From: Podila epigama
Taxonomy: Eukaryota > Mortierellomycota > Mortierellomycetes > Mortierellales > Mortierellaceae
Reading direction: 5' to 3'
DNA length: 15,498 nucleotides
NCBI GenBank assembly: GCA_015679605.1
Contig: JAAAVE010000650.1
Location: forward strand, 1 to 15,498
The translations under genes were made by a program, and so were the position numbers. This document shows, one piece after another, positions 1 to 8,767 of the stretch. Position 1 is the first letter of the stretch. Every line of letters starts with the position of its first letter. Under the pieces are notes generated by a model. The model did not search any database and was not told the DNA's origin. It worked only from the letters and a program-made list of their open reading frames with translations.

Positions 1-8
1 TTTTTTTT
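1..8 (-). other. A-tail of the LINE, cut by the window edge
   Basis: The window opens with eight T on the plus strand, which is an A-run following the LINE on its own strand. Its position after the last coding segment fits a LINE poly(A) tail. The true length is not visible, and a chance T-run cannot be excluded. Confidence 0.45.
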
Positions 9-122
9 GTAAATACGAGGTAGAGCTGACAATCAGTCATCGCCAGCCCTGCCACCATTCAACTACATTCACTCCCCCCAAGAAAATTTTGAACAAGGTG
101 TTTGGACCATGAACAAGAGTCC

Positions 123-1030
123 TTAGATCCTCCACCTTGGCATACCGCCGAGGCGCTCCATCAGAGTCGGGATCTTGGTGCCAAAAAGGCCCTCAAGAAG
201 AGCTTCTGTGTTAGGGCATCGACCATTAGTGTGGTCACGCTCCGTGCGACCACATGTGCACCGTCTCGGTACCGTCTGTGTATCCTCCTTTGAACCATAC
301 ACTCCACTCAACCTTTTCCTCCGCACCCTCAGGTTTTTTTCCGGCCACACGTCTTCTTGCGTTGTGTGATTCCGTTTTCCTTTTCCCAATCAGCAATCGA
401 GGAGCATCTCGGTTTCCAGATGTTGTCGTATACTTCTTCAGCAATACACATGCTTATTGCTCTTGTCACTGTACGAGCGATGGCGATATTAGCGCCACTG
501 AGTGTTTTGATCTCATCCGACAACCAGACCGGCTCAAGTCCTCGGTAAAAATCCTCTACCTGCCAATCTGTACTTCCTTGCAATCGCCTTGGACAGTGTG
601 TCTCGTCAACCAAGTTGTTGTGGAATGTTTCCTCGAACCCTTGAACGTGTTTTGAAAATAAACTGACGAGACCATCTCGTGGCATATCCTTCCATGTTAC
701 TACTGCTCTGTTTTCGTTCGGTGTACGATTCTCCATGTAATCCTTCGTCGTTGCTCTGCCATTTTTGTTGACAAGGTCTACATCTCGATGCCATGATTCA
801 TGTCGAGCTTGCCTGGTGGAAGGGCAACGCCATATGTGGTCATTGTCGTCACTGTCATGGGTGCAATCGTCGTGTCTGCACTGTTCATCTGGGTACAAGT
901 AAGGATTCCTGTTGTGTTTGACTGACATGATTGGGAGCGAATCATGAAGCCTTTTTATATTAAAAGATCGAGTTTTGCTCTTGTCGAAGGTGGTGTTCCA
1001 TGTCGCCATTGGCATCCCTCCGTGCAACAA
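123..1030 (-). pseudogene. LINE C-terminal segment with Cys/His knuckles, frameshifted
   Basis: The stretch 329-1030 encodes a C-terminal LINE segment. It contains a C-X4-C followed by H-X3-C (residues CRHDDC and HIWRC), spaced like the zinc knuckle after RNase H in many LINEs. Its end (DNIWKPRC, then WEKENGITQRKK) matches the conserved tail I recall from Mucoromycota elements. Another frame, 123-389, carries a second Cys-rich patch (RRCTCGRTERDH) and may be the frameshifted extreme C-terminus. The role of such tails is presumably RNA or DNA binding during reverse transcription. No clean start codon fits; it should be fused to the upstream RNase H, from which frameshifts separate it. Confidence 0.6.
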
Positions 1031-1041
1031 GTCGTGAGTAA

Positions 1042-2353
1042 TTAGCCAATCAATGTCTTTTTTCCAGGGGCGGGTAGCTCGTTGTACTCAATGAGACCAT
1101 GTCCACTCCGCATGTGCGCGTCTGCATGATTGCTTCCGTATGATTGCATCCGTAGGACCTTTCTAAAGTCTCCATCTACCCTTCTGCCGCCCAAGGACGG
1201 GGTGAATGCAATGTCGACTTGGTGCGTGACGTTCACCTGCCATGGGATCGTCTCCCAAGCGGCCGCCCTCGTGGCCACTGCGTCCGCAAGGTCGTTTCCT
1301 AATGAGCCTGAGTGACCTTTGATCCATGACACTTGTGTTTTGCCTTGTCTTTGTTGTACCATATGTCTCGTTACAGCCCATTCCAGGCTGAAATTGCACC
1401 GTAGTTTTTTCCTTTGTGTGATCTGATCACTGTGGTTTGACCATGCTCTGAAAATGCTGCACTACCACTTGGTTGTCTAGGTGCACGTGGATATCTTGGT
1501 CTGGATTGACTGATGACAAGGCCGCCATTAGCCCGTACAGTTCTGCTTTCGTCGAAGACGCGTATCCATCGACTCGTCCTGCTATCGCTTTCCGATTCAT
1601 TGATGGGAGCCTTACGCACGCACTCGCCATATGGACATATGTTGTACCATGTTCCTTCAATGAGCCGTCGGTGTATAACTCCAAGGAGTCAGGGGTGGCA
1701 GGTTCTTGTGCCATTGTTTTAGTAATGGAAGCCATCGGAGAGGGTAGCCAGAGGCCACTCACCACTTCCATTCCTTGAGGGGGGTTTGTTCGATCAGGTG
1801 GCGAAGGGCTATTTCCCGATCGTCGCATGGCGTCTTCTAATTTTTCGGGGTTAATGTCCAGTGTGGGGGCATCTTCCGTGCTGTCAGTGAGCACGAGGCA
1901 GAGGTCTTTATGCCAGCCTCGGTGGGCGCTGCGGGAGCCCAGCTCGGTGGTTATCACTCTTCGCTCTGTTACCAACGTTAGATCCTCGTTCAGTGCTTGG
2001 TCGAGTATCCAAATGCCTATTGATATCAGCGCGTCTCGGTGCGTTGTAACATCGTATAGGCAATCCTTGACTGGGATATCCCGTGGGTGCGGGGGAGGTC
2101 GATGTTCTTCTTGTGCCTGATCGTCTCTGGGCCGCACGGGAGGTTGTAGGTCGTTGGGCAGAGCCTGGAGGGCGTGGTTCGCAAGTGGGAGGGCTCCAAT
2201 TTCTTGGTGCGTGTCGAGACGTGTTAGCGGAGGTGCTGTATAGATGGGTTGAGGTTGCGGCTCAGTCCCAATGTTTTCGTTTGGCTCGCTATGTCGGCTT
2301 TGTTGGGGCAGTGTGTCCTGTTCCGCGAGGTTAGTCAGGGCCGACAGTGGCAC
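1042..2353 (-). pseudogene. LINE RNase H domain, split by a frameshift
   Basis: RNase H removes the RNA strand of the RNA-DNA hybrid made by the element. The first part (1427-2353) has a long low-complexity Pro/Gln-rich linker, then LYTDGS with the first catalytic Asp at 1667-1669, the catalytic Glu in STKAELYGLMAAL near 1543, and an Asp in HLDNQVVV near 1477. The frame breaks around 1400-1430. The second part (1042-1362) continues with VSWIKGHSGSLGNDLAD, which holds the His and last Asp of the family. All expected catalytic residues are therefore present but spread over two frames. The order and spacing match cellular-type RNase H found in LINEs. Confidence 0.85.
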
Positions 2354-4213
2354 CTACTGGTATGGTCTCCATTGCACAATGTTGGGTTGATGTGATGTCA
2401 AGTTCCGGCTCCGGTATTCTGTGTCCTTGAATGTCGTGAGGTGTTGGCGGTGTGAATTGGAAAAGACCGTTAGTGTGTTCAAAAGAGATTCCGCGGTCTT
2501 TCATAATTCCAATAATATCTGCTATCATATTATCTCTTTCTCTCAGTAGCGAATGTATTAGGCTGAGGACGGGGCTGAAGAGGAACCGTTGCCTCACCTG
2601 AAGGGCAATGAGTCTAGCGCGGGAAAGTTGGCCACCCAAACCTGGGTCGTTGAGGCGTAGTCACAGTCCGTTAATCTGCTCTTCTGCTTGTAGATCTTCC
2701 AGTTTCCTTATCCCATATAGCTTGGGTGGCGCATGATAGCGTTGGGTAACTCTCTGGACACCCGACAAAGTCGGCAGCACACTCTTGTGTATTGTCCTGT
2801 GTAGTGTTTCAACTCTGCAGGTGATAATATACGAAGTGTACTCCTGTACACCATCCTTGGTAGTAGAATATTGTTGATGATATATACTCCCATCTTGTCA
2901 GTGACCTTCTTCCTCTCTAGAATGTTTAGGAGTGTGGTGGCCTCCCTATCCAGAATTGTGCGCGTGCCTGCTTTATCCTCATCTTTTGTCTGGGAGACCC
3001 ATACGCTCAGAATGCGTGTAGCTTCCTTGTCAGTAAGCGGGTGTATTGCGATCGCAGGTCGCCCAAACATAACATGAGGATCAGCAGATGTGTTGTTGAT
3101 TGTGAGAGGAACTGTCTTTTTGGTGTTGATATCAATATCATGAAGCGCGTAGAACTCTGAGGCAATATTTAGGATTCGTTGCATTTCCTCTTGGCCATGA
3201 GCGATCCACGTTGTGTCATCCACGAAAGCCAACAATGAAACTTGAATGTCGACGTTGGCCGCGCGTTGCCAAGGCATTGCAAGTCGATCTGGGATGGGTT
3301 GCTTCTTCACGGTATAGCCTAAGCCACTGTCTTGTATTGTGCAGAGAAGGGCGTCGTAAACTATCCTCCAGAAAAGTGGGCATTCCACGCCTCCTTGATC
3401 CAGCCCGCAGTCAGGGTGATACCCCTCCGTGACACCGAAGGCTGTTATGATTCGGTTGGTCTTTGTTGCCGCAATATCTGCACATAACCTGATAAAAGCT
3501 TCAGGTATTTTGATTCTGCGGAAGGCCTTCTCAAGCATCCCATTGGGTTGGCATGACACTGAGTCGAAACAGCGCCACATGTCCTGGAAGACAATCCATA
3601 TTTCGTTGTCCCTTTCTCGTGCATCCTCCATGACAGCTTGTAGAGAGAACAATACGTCCTTTGTGGACATTCCCTTTAGGACAGAGAAGTTGCTGCCTCT
3701 CAGGATGTTGTGTTTGCGGAGTATTGTTGTGAGGCGAGAGGTAAGTATCGAAAAAAAAAGTTTTCGTCCGTGGTCCAATAGGGTGATGGGTCGTATTTCA
3801 TCCATGCTTCCAGACCATACTGCCACCTTAGGGATACAGTAGAGTAGCCCGACTTTCCATTGACTAGGTAGCTTCTCCTCCTTCGTACATTGTCGGAGAA
3901 TGTACAAAAGAATTGTCCTGCCGTCCTTTGCAAGGTGTTGGAATAACTCGTTTGTTACTTTCAACATTCCAGGAGCTTTGTAGTTTGGTGCGGCACATAT
4001 TGCTGCTTCTATTTCGTCGTCTGTAGGTGGGTCCATCAAGCCTTCGTACCATTGAGAGTTTATCCATGCCAGTGGCCGGTATCTCCTATCCCAGTCGCTG
4101 TCGGCTGGGACAAGTGATAGGGGTCTCCAGTTTCCAAGGTTTGTGGCATCCCCTTTTTTGTACAAGAGGATCATACAAGTTTGTTGCCACGATCTTGGGA
4201 TCCTGTCGAAATT
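2331..4213 (-). pseudogene. LINE reverse transcriptase, broken after the palm/thumb
   Basis: The largest open stretch (2708-4213) encodes the palm and fingers of a non-LTR reverse transcriptase. In order it shows an N-terminal DDEIEAAI...KAPG block, the RPITLLD block, the first catalytic Asp in VFQDMWRCFDSV (near 3581), the GLDQGGVECPLFW block, and FVDD at 3215-3226 with the paired catalytic aspartates. The frame stops at 2708. The next frame (RKLEDLQAEEQ, then from 2639 LSRARLIALQVRQ) continues the thumb region, with at least one further stop near 2660. The family normally makes one uninterrupted polyprotein. The piece at 4106-4213 is anomalous and is described separately. Confidence 0.9.
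4106..4213 (-). other. Extra RT fragment from a second element, fused in frame to the LINE
   Basis: This 36-codon piece reads IPRSWQQTCMILLYKKGD and then NWRPLSL, a standard signature near the start of the RT domain in many LINEs (P-x-W, KKGD, NWRP). The downstream LINE carries its own equivalent blocks in the right place (KLPSQWKVGLLYCIPK, then RPITLLD). The signature therefore occurs twice, and the first copy is out of order. The second element's native sequence seems to resume at ADSDWDRRYRPL. This looks like a join of two LINEs by template switching, nested insertion or deletion, now in one frame. Confidence 0.6.
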
Positions 4214-7200
4214 TTAATGTCGGAGGAGTTCCAGTACGTCCCGCTCCTCTTCCTCATCTGTCAAGTAGGCAAGCAAATCGTGAGCCATGCCTATCATTAT
4301 CATCGTCATCACCATTATCAACATTACACAGACACATAAGTATGACTTATTAGAATAAGAATGAGAGAAAGAGACGGGTAATACACGTTCGTACAAAAAA
4401 AAAAAAAAAAAAAAATAGCCTTGGCACTTACTAACAATCTCTTGGGGCAAGTCAAGGTCACCCTCGACGATTTCACCCAGGCAAACGACAAGAGTTGCAT
4501 GGTCACTGTACTTGTTCTCGGGCATCCAAGTAGAGTTCTCGGGTAGGATTTTCACCATAGTCAGCATAAACTCTATGAGGTGTCGAAGCAGTTGAACACC
4601 CTTGAGCTCGACAATTGGTGGGTCCATCATCCTGCGACTAGAGTCTGGTGCTACCGAAAAAACATTTTTCAGGTGCACTGGCTCTCTTCCAGAGTTTGAT
4701 CCTGAGCTTTTGTCTATCTTGATCGTATCCGTACGATAATTCCAGGGGTCAAAAAACACGGATGGACGGTACTCGAGACTCTCGACAGGTCGAGCCAACA
4801 AGGGCATCGGTGACCCTGAATCTACAATGTTGTCAGCGTGTTTCGGTTAGATAGTTTGATACATACACATATGAAGGGCATTCTTTAAGCTCTTTTTCTC
4901 AACTGCAACAATAAACACCACTTCTAGTACCATCATCGGCTCGCTTCCTTGCGTTGGCGATGGTTCGCCTGAGCTTTGTCCTCTTGCACAGCTCAACTTG
5001 GAATTGAAAAGCTTCAACGACACATGACATGACCTACAGGCAGCATAAGAAATTCCATTTTAGGATACCATGCTAAAGTAGAACCTGTTCAGCATGAAGA
5101 TATACCCACATGGAGGTCTTACAATTGTCTCCTGTGCAATCATTTTTGTCTGAGCGTCGTCAATACGGATAGCCCGTCTCATGATCTCGGTGGCCTTGAG
5201 TTTGATCCTTGGAATCACCCCATCCTAAAAAGTAGTTTAAAAAAAAAAAAAAAAAATCATGTTATTTGTGGCTAGACAAAAAAACAATAAACAGTATTAT
5301 TGCTTTTCACTAGTTTGGATATCCAACCATACCACGTTCTCAAGGTCGCTCTCCGCCTTGATGTTCAAAAGACTAGCAAGCGTTTCAATTTGAGTGAAGG
5401 TGTTTGTCCATTTTGATCCACGGAGCGACCAGCCGCATAGAAATCGACAGCAGCTGGGATCTTGGCTAATCACGCCCAGGATATTGAGTGCTCTTTCAAG
5501 AGTCCTAAAGCTTGTCTTGTGCAGTCTCAACACATTGTCAAACACACGCCAGTGAGCCAACGGGATGACCTTGCTCGACAATCCCCGCCGAAGTTGGAGC
5601 CGTATAATTTCTTCAGCCATAACAAACAGGTCATATTCAAAGTCATCAGAGTCCTCTTGCGGCAAACGTGTTGGCGCGTCCAAGAGTATCCATGAATGTT
5701 TGCGTTCAGAATTGCGTGGAGCGTTGATTAAAACAGCATGAGAAGCATTGGCTTGGCGTGCTAGTGAGGTCGCCGAAGATGGCCAGCACTGTGCAAAGCG
5801 GCCGATAAGGAGAAAGTGTATGCATGCCAATGCCGATGGTAAGCTCTCGCTAGGAAGTACAGCTTCTAGTGGATCTGCCCGAGCATCTTCCAAGAACGGA
5901 ACATAGCCTGAGGACACAATGAGCGCCGCAGCCTCGTATTCAAAGACCAGCGTCTTCAAAACACGGATAGTGTCCCTCGTAAGACCGAGCTTTTCAAGAG
6001 CGATGCTTTCCCGCAGTAGATCGGCTGTAGTCTTGACGGCCGTTGTGATGGTTGATACATGCACTTTAATGGTCAACTCTTTGAGGGCATCATGGCAGCG
6101 TTTAGATAACCGCTCAAGATGAAGTAGGCGCTTGAGTTGGGCTGATTCTGTATTAAAGTAGACGAACAAGGTGAAAAGCTCTTAGTCATCCTGCGGTCCT
6201 TGCACAGTCCCATCCAATTTTCATCAACACACACACAGAGAGAGAGCAGCTCCCCTTGCGTACGATACCTGGCAGTGGACGGTCGTTGTATTCAGCGCCC
6301 TTCAGGGTAATGAGCTCTCCCATTCCGGCTTTTGTACGTGTTCTGGACAATAATTTACTGTATATCTGCTTGTTTGAAAGCACAAGGAAATGTTGTTAGT
6401 TGAAAAAACCGTAAAGTGGCAGTAGGTGAAGGGATATTTTACCGTTTGCTCGGGCGAGGGATCCTGTAGACCAGAGGGTATCATGTAAACGCTCCAGGGC
6501 TTGAGAGCGCTTCTAGGTAAATGTACAGTCGAGGAGTACATTGAGGAAGGTTGCATGGGATTGGCACCATCGACGTTGGACGTGCTTTCACCTTGCGTAT
6601 GTTGTGCCTTGCGTTGGGCACTGCTTTGCTCATTTTGCTTGGTATATCTCTGTGATGCGGATGGAATGGCGAAATTGTTCAAAAAGCCATCATCTTGTTG
6701 CACAGCAAATGAACAACCATGACGAGCCGGAAAAGAAAAGAAAAGAAAAAAAAAAAAAAAAAAGTATGAGTAAGCAGTGTCCTTCATTATATTCTAGTAG
6801 ACTCAAAAAGAGCTTAGACATCAAGTGGGCATCTGGGCATCAGGTATACCTGCTCTTTGTGAGGGTCTCACAGATGAAGCTCGCGAACGCGATCTCGCAG
6901 AAAAGAGATCAGGGAATTCTGGAACGTTAGCGCCGGTATGACGCGGATGCTTTTTAGCAAGGTCGGAAACTTTAGGTGCTGAAGGCGCACTTGCCTTGGC
7001 CAACATCATGTTCTGGACCTACGATAGGAAAAGTGAAAGATATCTCACAAATGTGAGTGGGATCTCCTATAACTTCTAGTGGGTGATCCACAGACAAAAC
7101 ATAAAACATACCTCGAACTGGTGTTGAAGGTCCTTGTTCGCCAAGTCCCTCCTGACCTGCTCCATTAATTCCGCGAGCTTCTTTTGTGACGAAACCTCAA

Positions 7201-8141
7201 GGGCTCGGAGTTGTTCCAAAGTCTGTCGTTGCTCTATTATCGCCTTTTCACTGTTTTCCTTGATGATACGGTTCTCTCCAGTTTTCACCATCAGCTCCTT
7301 ATCCTTGGCTTTGAGCTGCTCCTGGAGCTATGAGAAGAGCAGCACAAACAACAACGATGTCAGCAAAAAGGCAAAAATAAATTGAACACTCTCTTTCACA
7401 TACAGCGTTGCAAAAGGCATCGCTGCAACCCTGCAGTGTATCCTTCAGTGATGTGTTCTTTTTCATACTTACATCATCCAACATCTTCCTTAATGCCTCC
7501 TTCTCGTCCTCGAGAGCTTGATATGCTGTCGCGGGCACTGTCTCTGGCACTTCAGTGGTGCGGCTCGACGGGCCTTGCGTACAGCTGTCAGGCTCAACTC
7601 GGGCTGCCCGCGCAGAAAAGCTTTCTCCAGCGCGTTGTTGCTGTGAAACCATGTCATCCATAGCTATGTCATCATCAAAATCAACCGGAAGCTCAAAATC
7701 GTCTCCTAAAAAATCAAGCTCGTCGTCGTCTAAGGCTTGGCCCATCGTGTGCACCCCAGAGCTAAACCTTGTGCTCGTTTGCCCTCCTGGGGTGTCTGTA
7801 GTGGGCGGTAGCGTCCTGACAGGCACTGTGCCAAATGCCTCTGTATTAAACAAAGCAGTAGGAATAGAAACGCCAGCGTTGAAAGCCTCAGTGAGGTTCG
7901 AGAACGACTCTATTTGCTGCGTGCTTTGTGCCGACAGTGTGACCCCTGGAAGATGCGATGGCTGTGGTAAAGATTGATGGTACCCTATACCGGCAGTATG
8001 AGGGCTTCCTTGGCCATCATTCTCCTGGTCCTGATTTTGTCCTTGACCATCATTCTCCTGGTCCTGATTTTGTCCTTGACCATCATTCTCCTGGTCCTGA
8101 TTTTGTCCATGTCGATGCTCCATGATGCCTTGTGTCTTCAT
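4214..8141 (-). CDS. ATR-interacting protein homolog (ATRIP/Rad26/Ddc2/UvsD family), ten exons
   Basis: The ATRIP family brings the checkpoint kinase ATR to RPA-coated single-stranded DNA in the nucleus. Proposed exons are 8141-7473, 7327-7112, 7018-6850, 6693-6443, 6365-6269, 6147-5333, 5224-5106, 5033-4867, 4821-4432 and 4290-4214, joining to 989 codons with all phases matching. The start ATG at 8141 opens the only long first exon. Residues 137-164 are strongly acidic (FDDDIAMDDMVSQQ), like the RPA70-binding motif of human ATRIP. Residues 207-300 form a coiled coil (KELMVKTGENRIIKE, AELMEQVRRDLANKDLQ). PEFPDLF follows at 328-334, and a long helical C-terminal part probably binds ATR. Known homologs have roughly 600-900 residues. 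The exon 7/8 junction is uncertain: donor 5122 with acceptor before 5011 also keeps the frame. The exon 6 donor (GTATGG) is weak. The LINE begins directly after the TAA. Confidence 0.8.
8010..8108 (-). repeat. Three 33-bp tandem repeats in exon 1 of the ATRIP-like gene
   Basis: Three adjacent 33-bp units (8010-8042, 8043-8075, 8076-8108) encode three copies of GQNQDQENDGQ at residues 12-44. Units two and three are identical and the first differs by one silent base, so the expansion is recent. The repeat keeps the frame and lies in a polar, probably disordered N-terminus ahead of the acidic motif. Confidence 0.95.
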
Positions 8142-8401
8142 GCACGCGAGAAAGTTAAGAGAAAAGACCTTTTGGCCACCAAAATATATTCTACCTCCAA
8201 CGCAGTCACAGTTAGAGTAAAAGAGGTTAAGGAGAATGGAAAAATGTTAGTTCTTTCAAAATTACATTTATAGAGGTTATATCAGAATTTTGGAATCAGC
8301 CCCAGCCTCCACACCTCACAACTACGCGAACAACGTTTTCTTGACGAACCCACATTCTCTTCAAAGACGGATATCACCACAGCTCGGCTAAATAAACAAG
8401 A

Positions 8402-8459
8402 TCTGAAAGAATTACTACTGGAAGGCTCCTTTGAGCAAGGGTCTGAAAGAATTGCTACT
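8402..8459. repeat. Pair of 18-bp direct repeats
   Basis: TCTGAAAGAATTRCTACT occurs at 8402-8419 and 8442-8459, with one base different and a 40-bp period. That period is close to the 37-41 bp period of the repeat block that follows, so both may be parts of one decayed array. Confidence 0.85.
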
Positions 8460-8477
8460 AAGTTTTTTTTTGCGGAA

Positions 8478-8592
8478 GGGACTGATTCGGGTATGTATTA
8501 CCATCAGAGTACCTCAAAGGGAGTGATTCGGATATTATGATCAGAGTAGCTCAAAGGAACTGATTCGCGTATTATCATCAGAGTAACTCAAA
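8478..8592. repeat. Three imperfect 37-41 bp tandem repeats upstream of genes
   Basis: Units at 8478-8518, 8519-8555 and 8556-8592 share GGGACTGATTCG, then a TATTA core, then ATCAGAGTANCTCAAA. The first unit is four bases longer. A fourth unit appears to begin with GGGAC at 8593. The array sits 340-450 bp upstream of the ATRIP-like start and 40 bp before a TATA-like box on the plus strand. Confidence 0.9.
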
Positions 8593-8630
8593 GGGACGCG
8601 AATAGAGGCATTCACACATTTCTTACCGCT

Positions 8631-8637
8631 TATAAAA
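8631..8637 (+). promoter_or_regulatory. TATA-like box
   Basis: TATAAAA occurs at 8631-8637 in a sharp context, followed at 8645 by an ATG in a good setting (ACCATGG). That ATG opens only a 15-codon frame (8645-8692), which overlaps a second short ATG frame at 8690. It may be the promoter of a plus-strand transcript whose main reading frame has decayed. Confidence 0.35.
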
Positions 8638-8705
8638 ACAGACCATGGCTTTCCTCAACCCATTCACCTTCCTCTTCATCCACACACCATGAATTCTCAA
8701 GCTTG

Positions 8706-8723
8706 AGTGCGAATATTCGCACT
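8706..8723. repeat. Perfect 18-bp palindrome
   Basis: AGTGCGAATATTCGCACT is its own reverse complement over all 18 bases. It is followed at about 8738-8753 by further TGCGA repeats (TGCGATGCGAATGCGA). This fits a site for a dimeric DNA-binding protein or a chance palindrome. It lies about 70 bp downstream of the TATA-like box. Confidence 0.8.
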
Positions 8724-8767
8724 TTCATGGGTCTTCTGCGATGCGAATGCGATTTTAAAAATCTCTA

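Larger units (their letters stand above)
1..4213 (-). mobile_element. 5'-truncated, decayed LINE (non-LTR retrotransposon) with RT and RNase H
   Basis: Read on the minus strand the element runs from reverse transcriptase (about 4213-2331) through RNase H (about 2353-1042) to a Cys/His-containing C-terminal segment (about 1030-123), and ends in an A-run at the left edge. This order is known from LINEs that carry RNase H, and no integrase, protease or LTR is seen. No ORF1 or endonuclease is present, so the copy is 5'-truncated, the usual product of incomplete target-primed reverse transcription. The coding parts lie in several frames with internal stops, so the copy is dead. Motifs such as FVDDTTWIA and the WEKENGITQRKK tail resemble, from memory, the LINE family common in Glomeromycotina and other Mucoromycota. 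The 3' flank is outside the window, so target-site duplications cannot be checked. Confidence 0.9.
8142..8640. promoter_or_regulatory. Upstream region between the ATRIP-like gene and the plus-strand remnant
   Basis: No coding sequence is supported in these 500 bp. They lie upstream of the minus-strand ATRIP-like gene and also upstream of the plus-strand segment at 8768-9935, so they may hold a two-way promoter. They contain an 18-bp direct repeat pair, a three-copy tandem repeat and, at the right end, a TATA-like box. Which direction these elements serve cannot be told from sequence. Confidence 0.4.

Noticed and set aside
4299-4510. Continuation of the ATRIP-like frame through the T-run as poly-Phe
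   Set aside because: A perfect GTAAGT donor at 4431 ends the exon, and the phase matches the acceptor before 4290; the T-run lies in the intron.
8010-8108. Possible CRISPR-like array
   Set aside because: Units are directly adjacent with no spacers and encode a peptide repeat in a eukaryotic exon.
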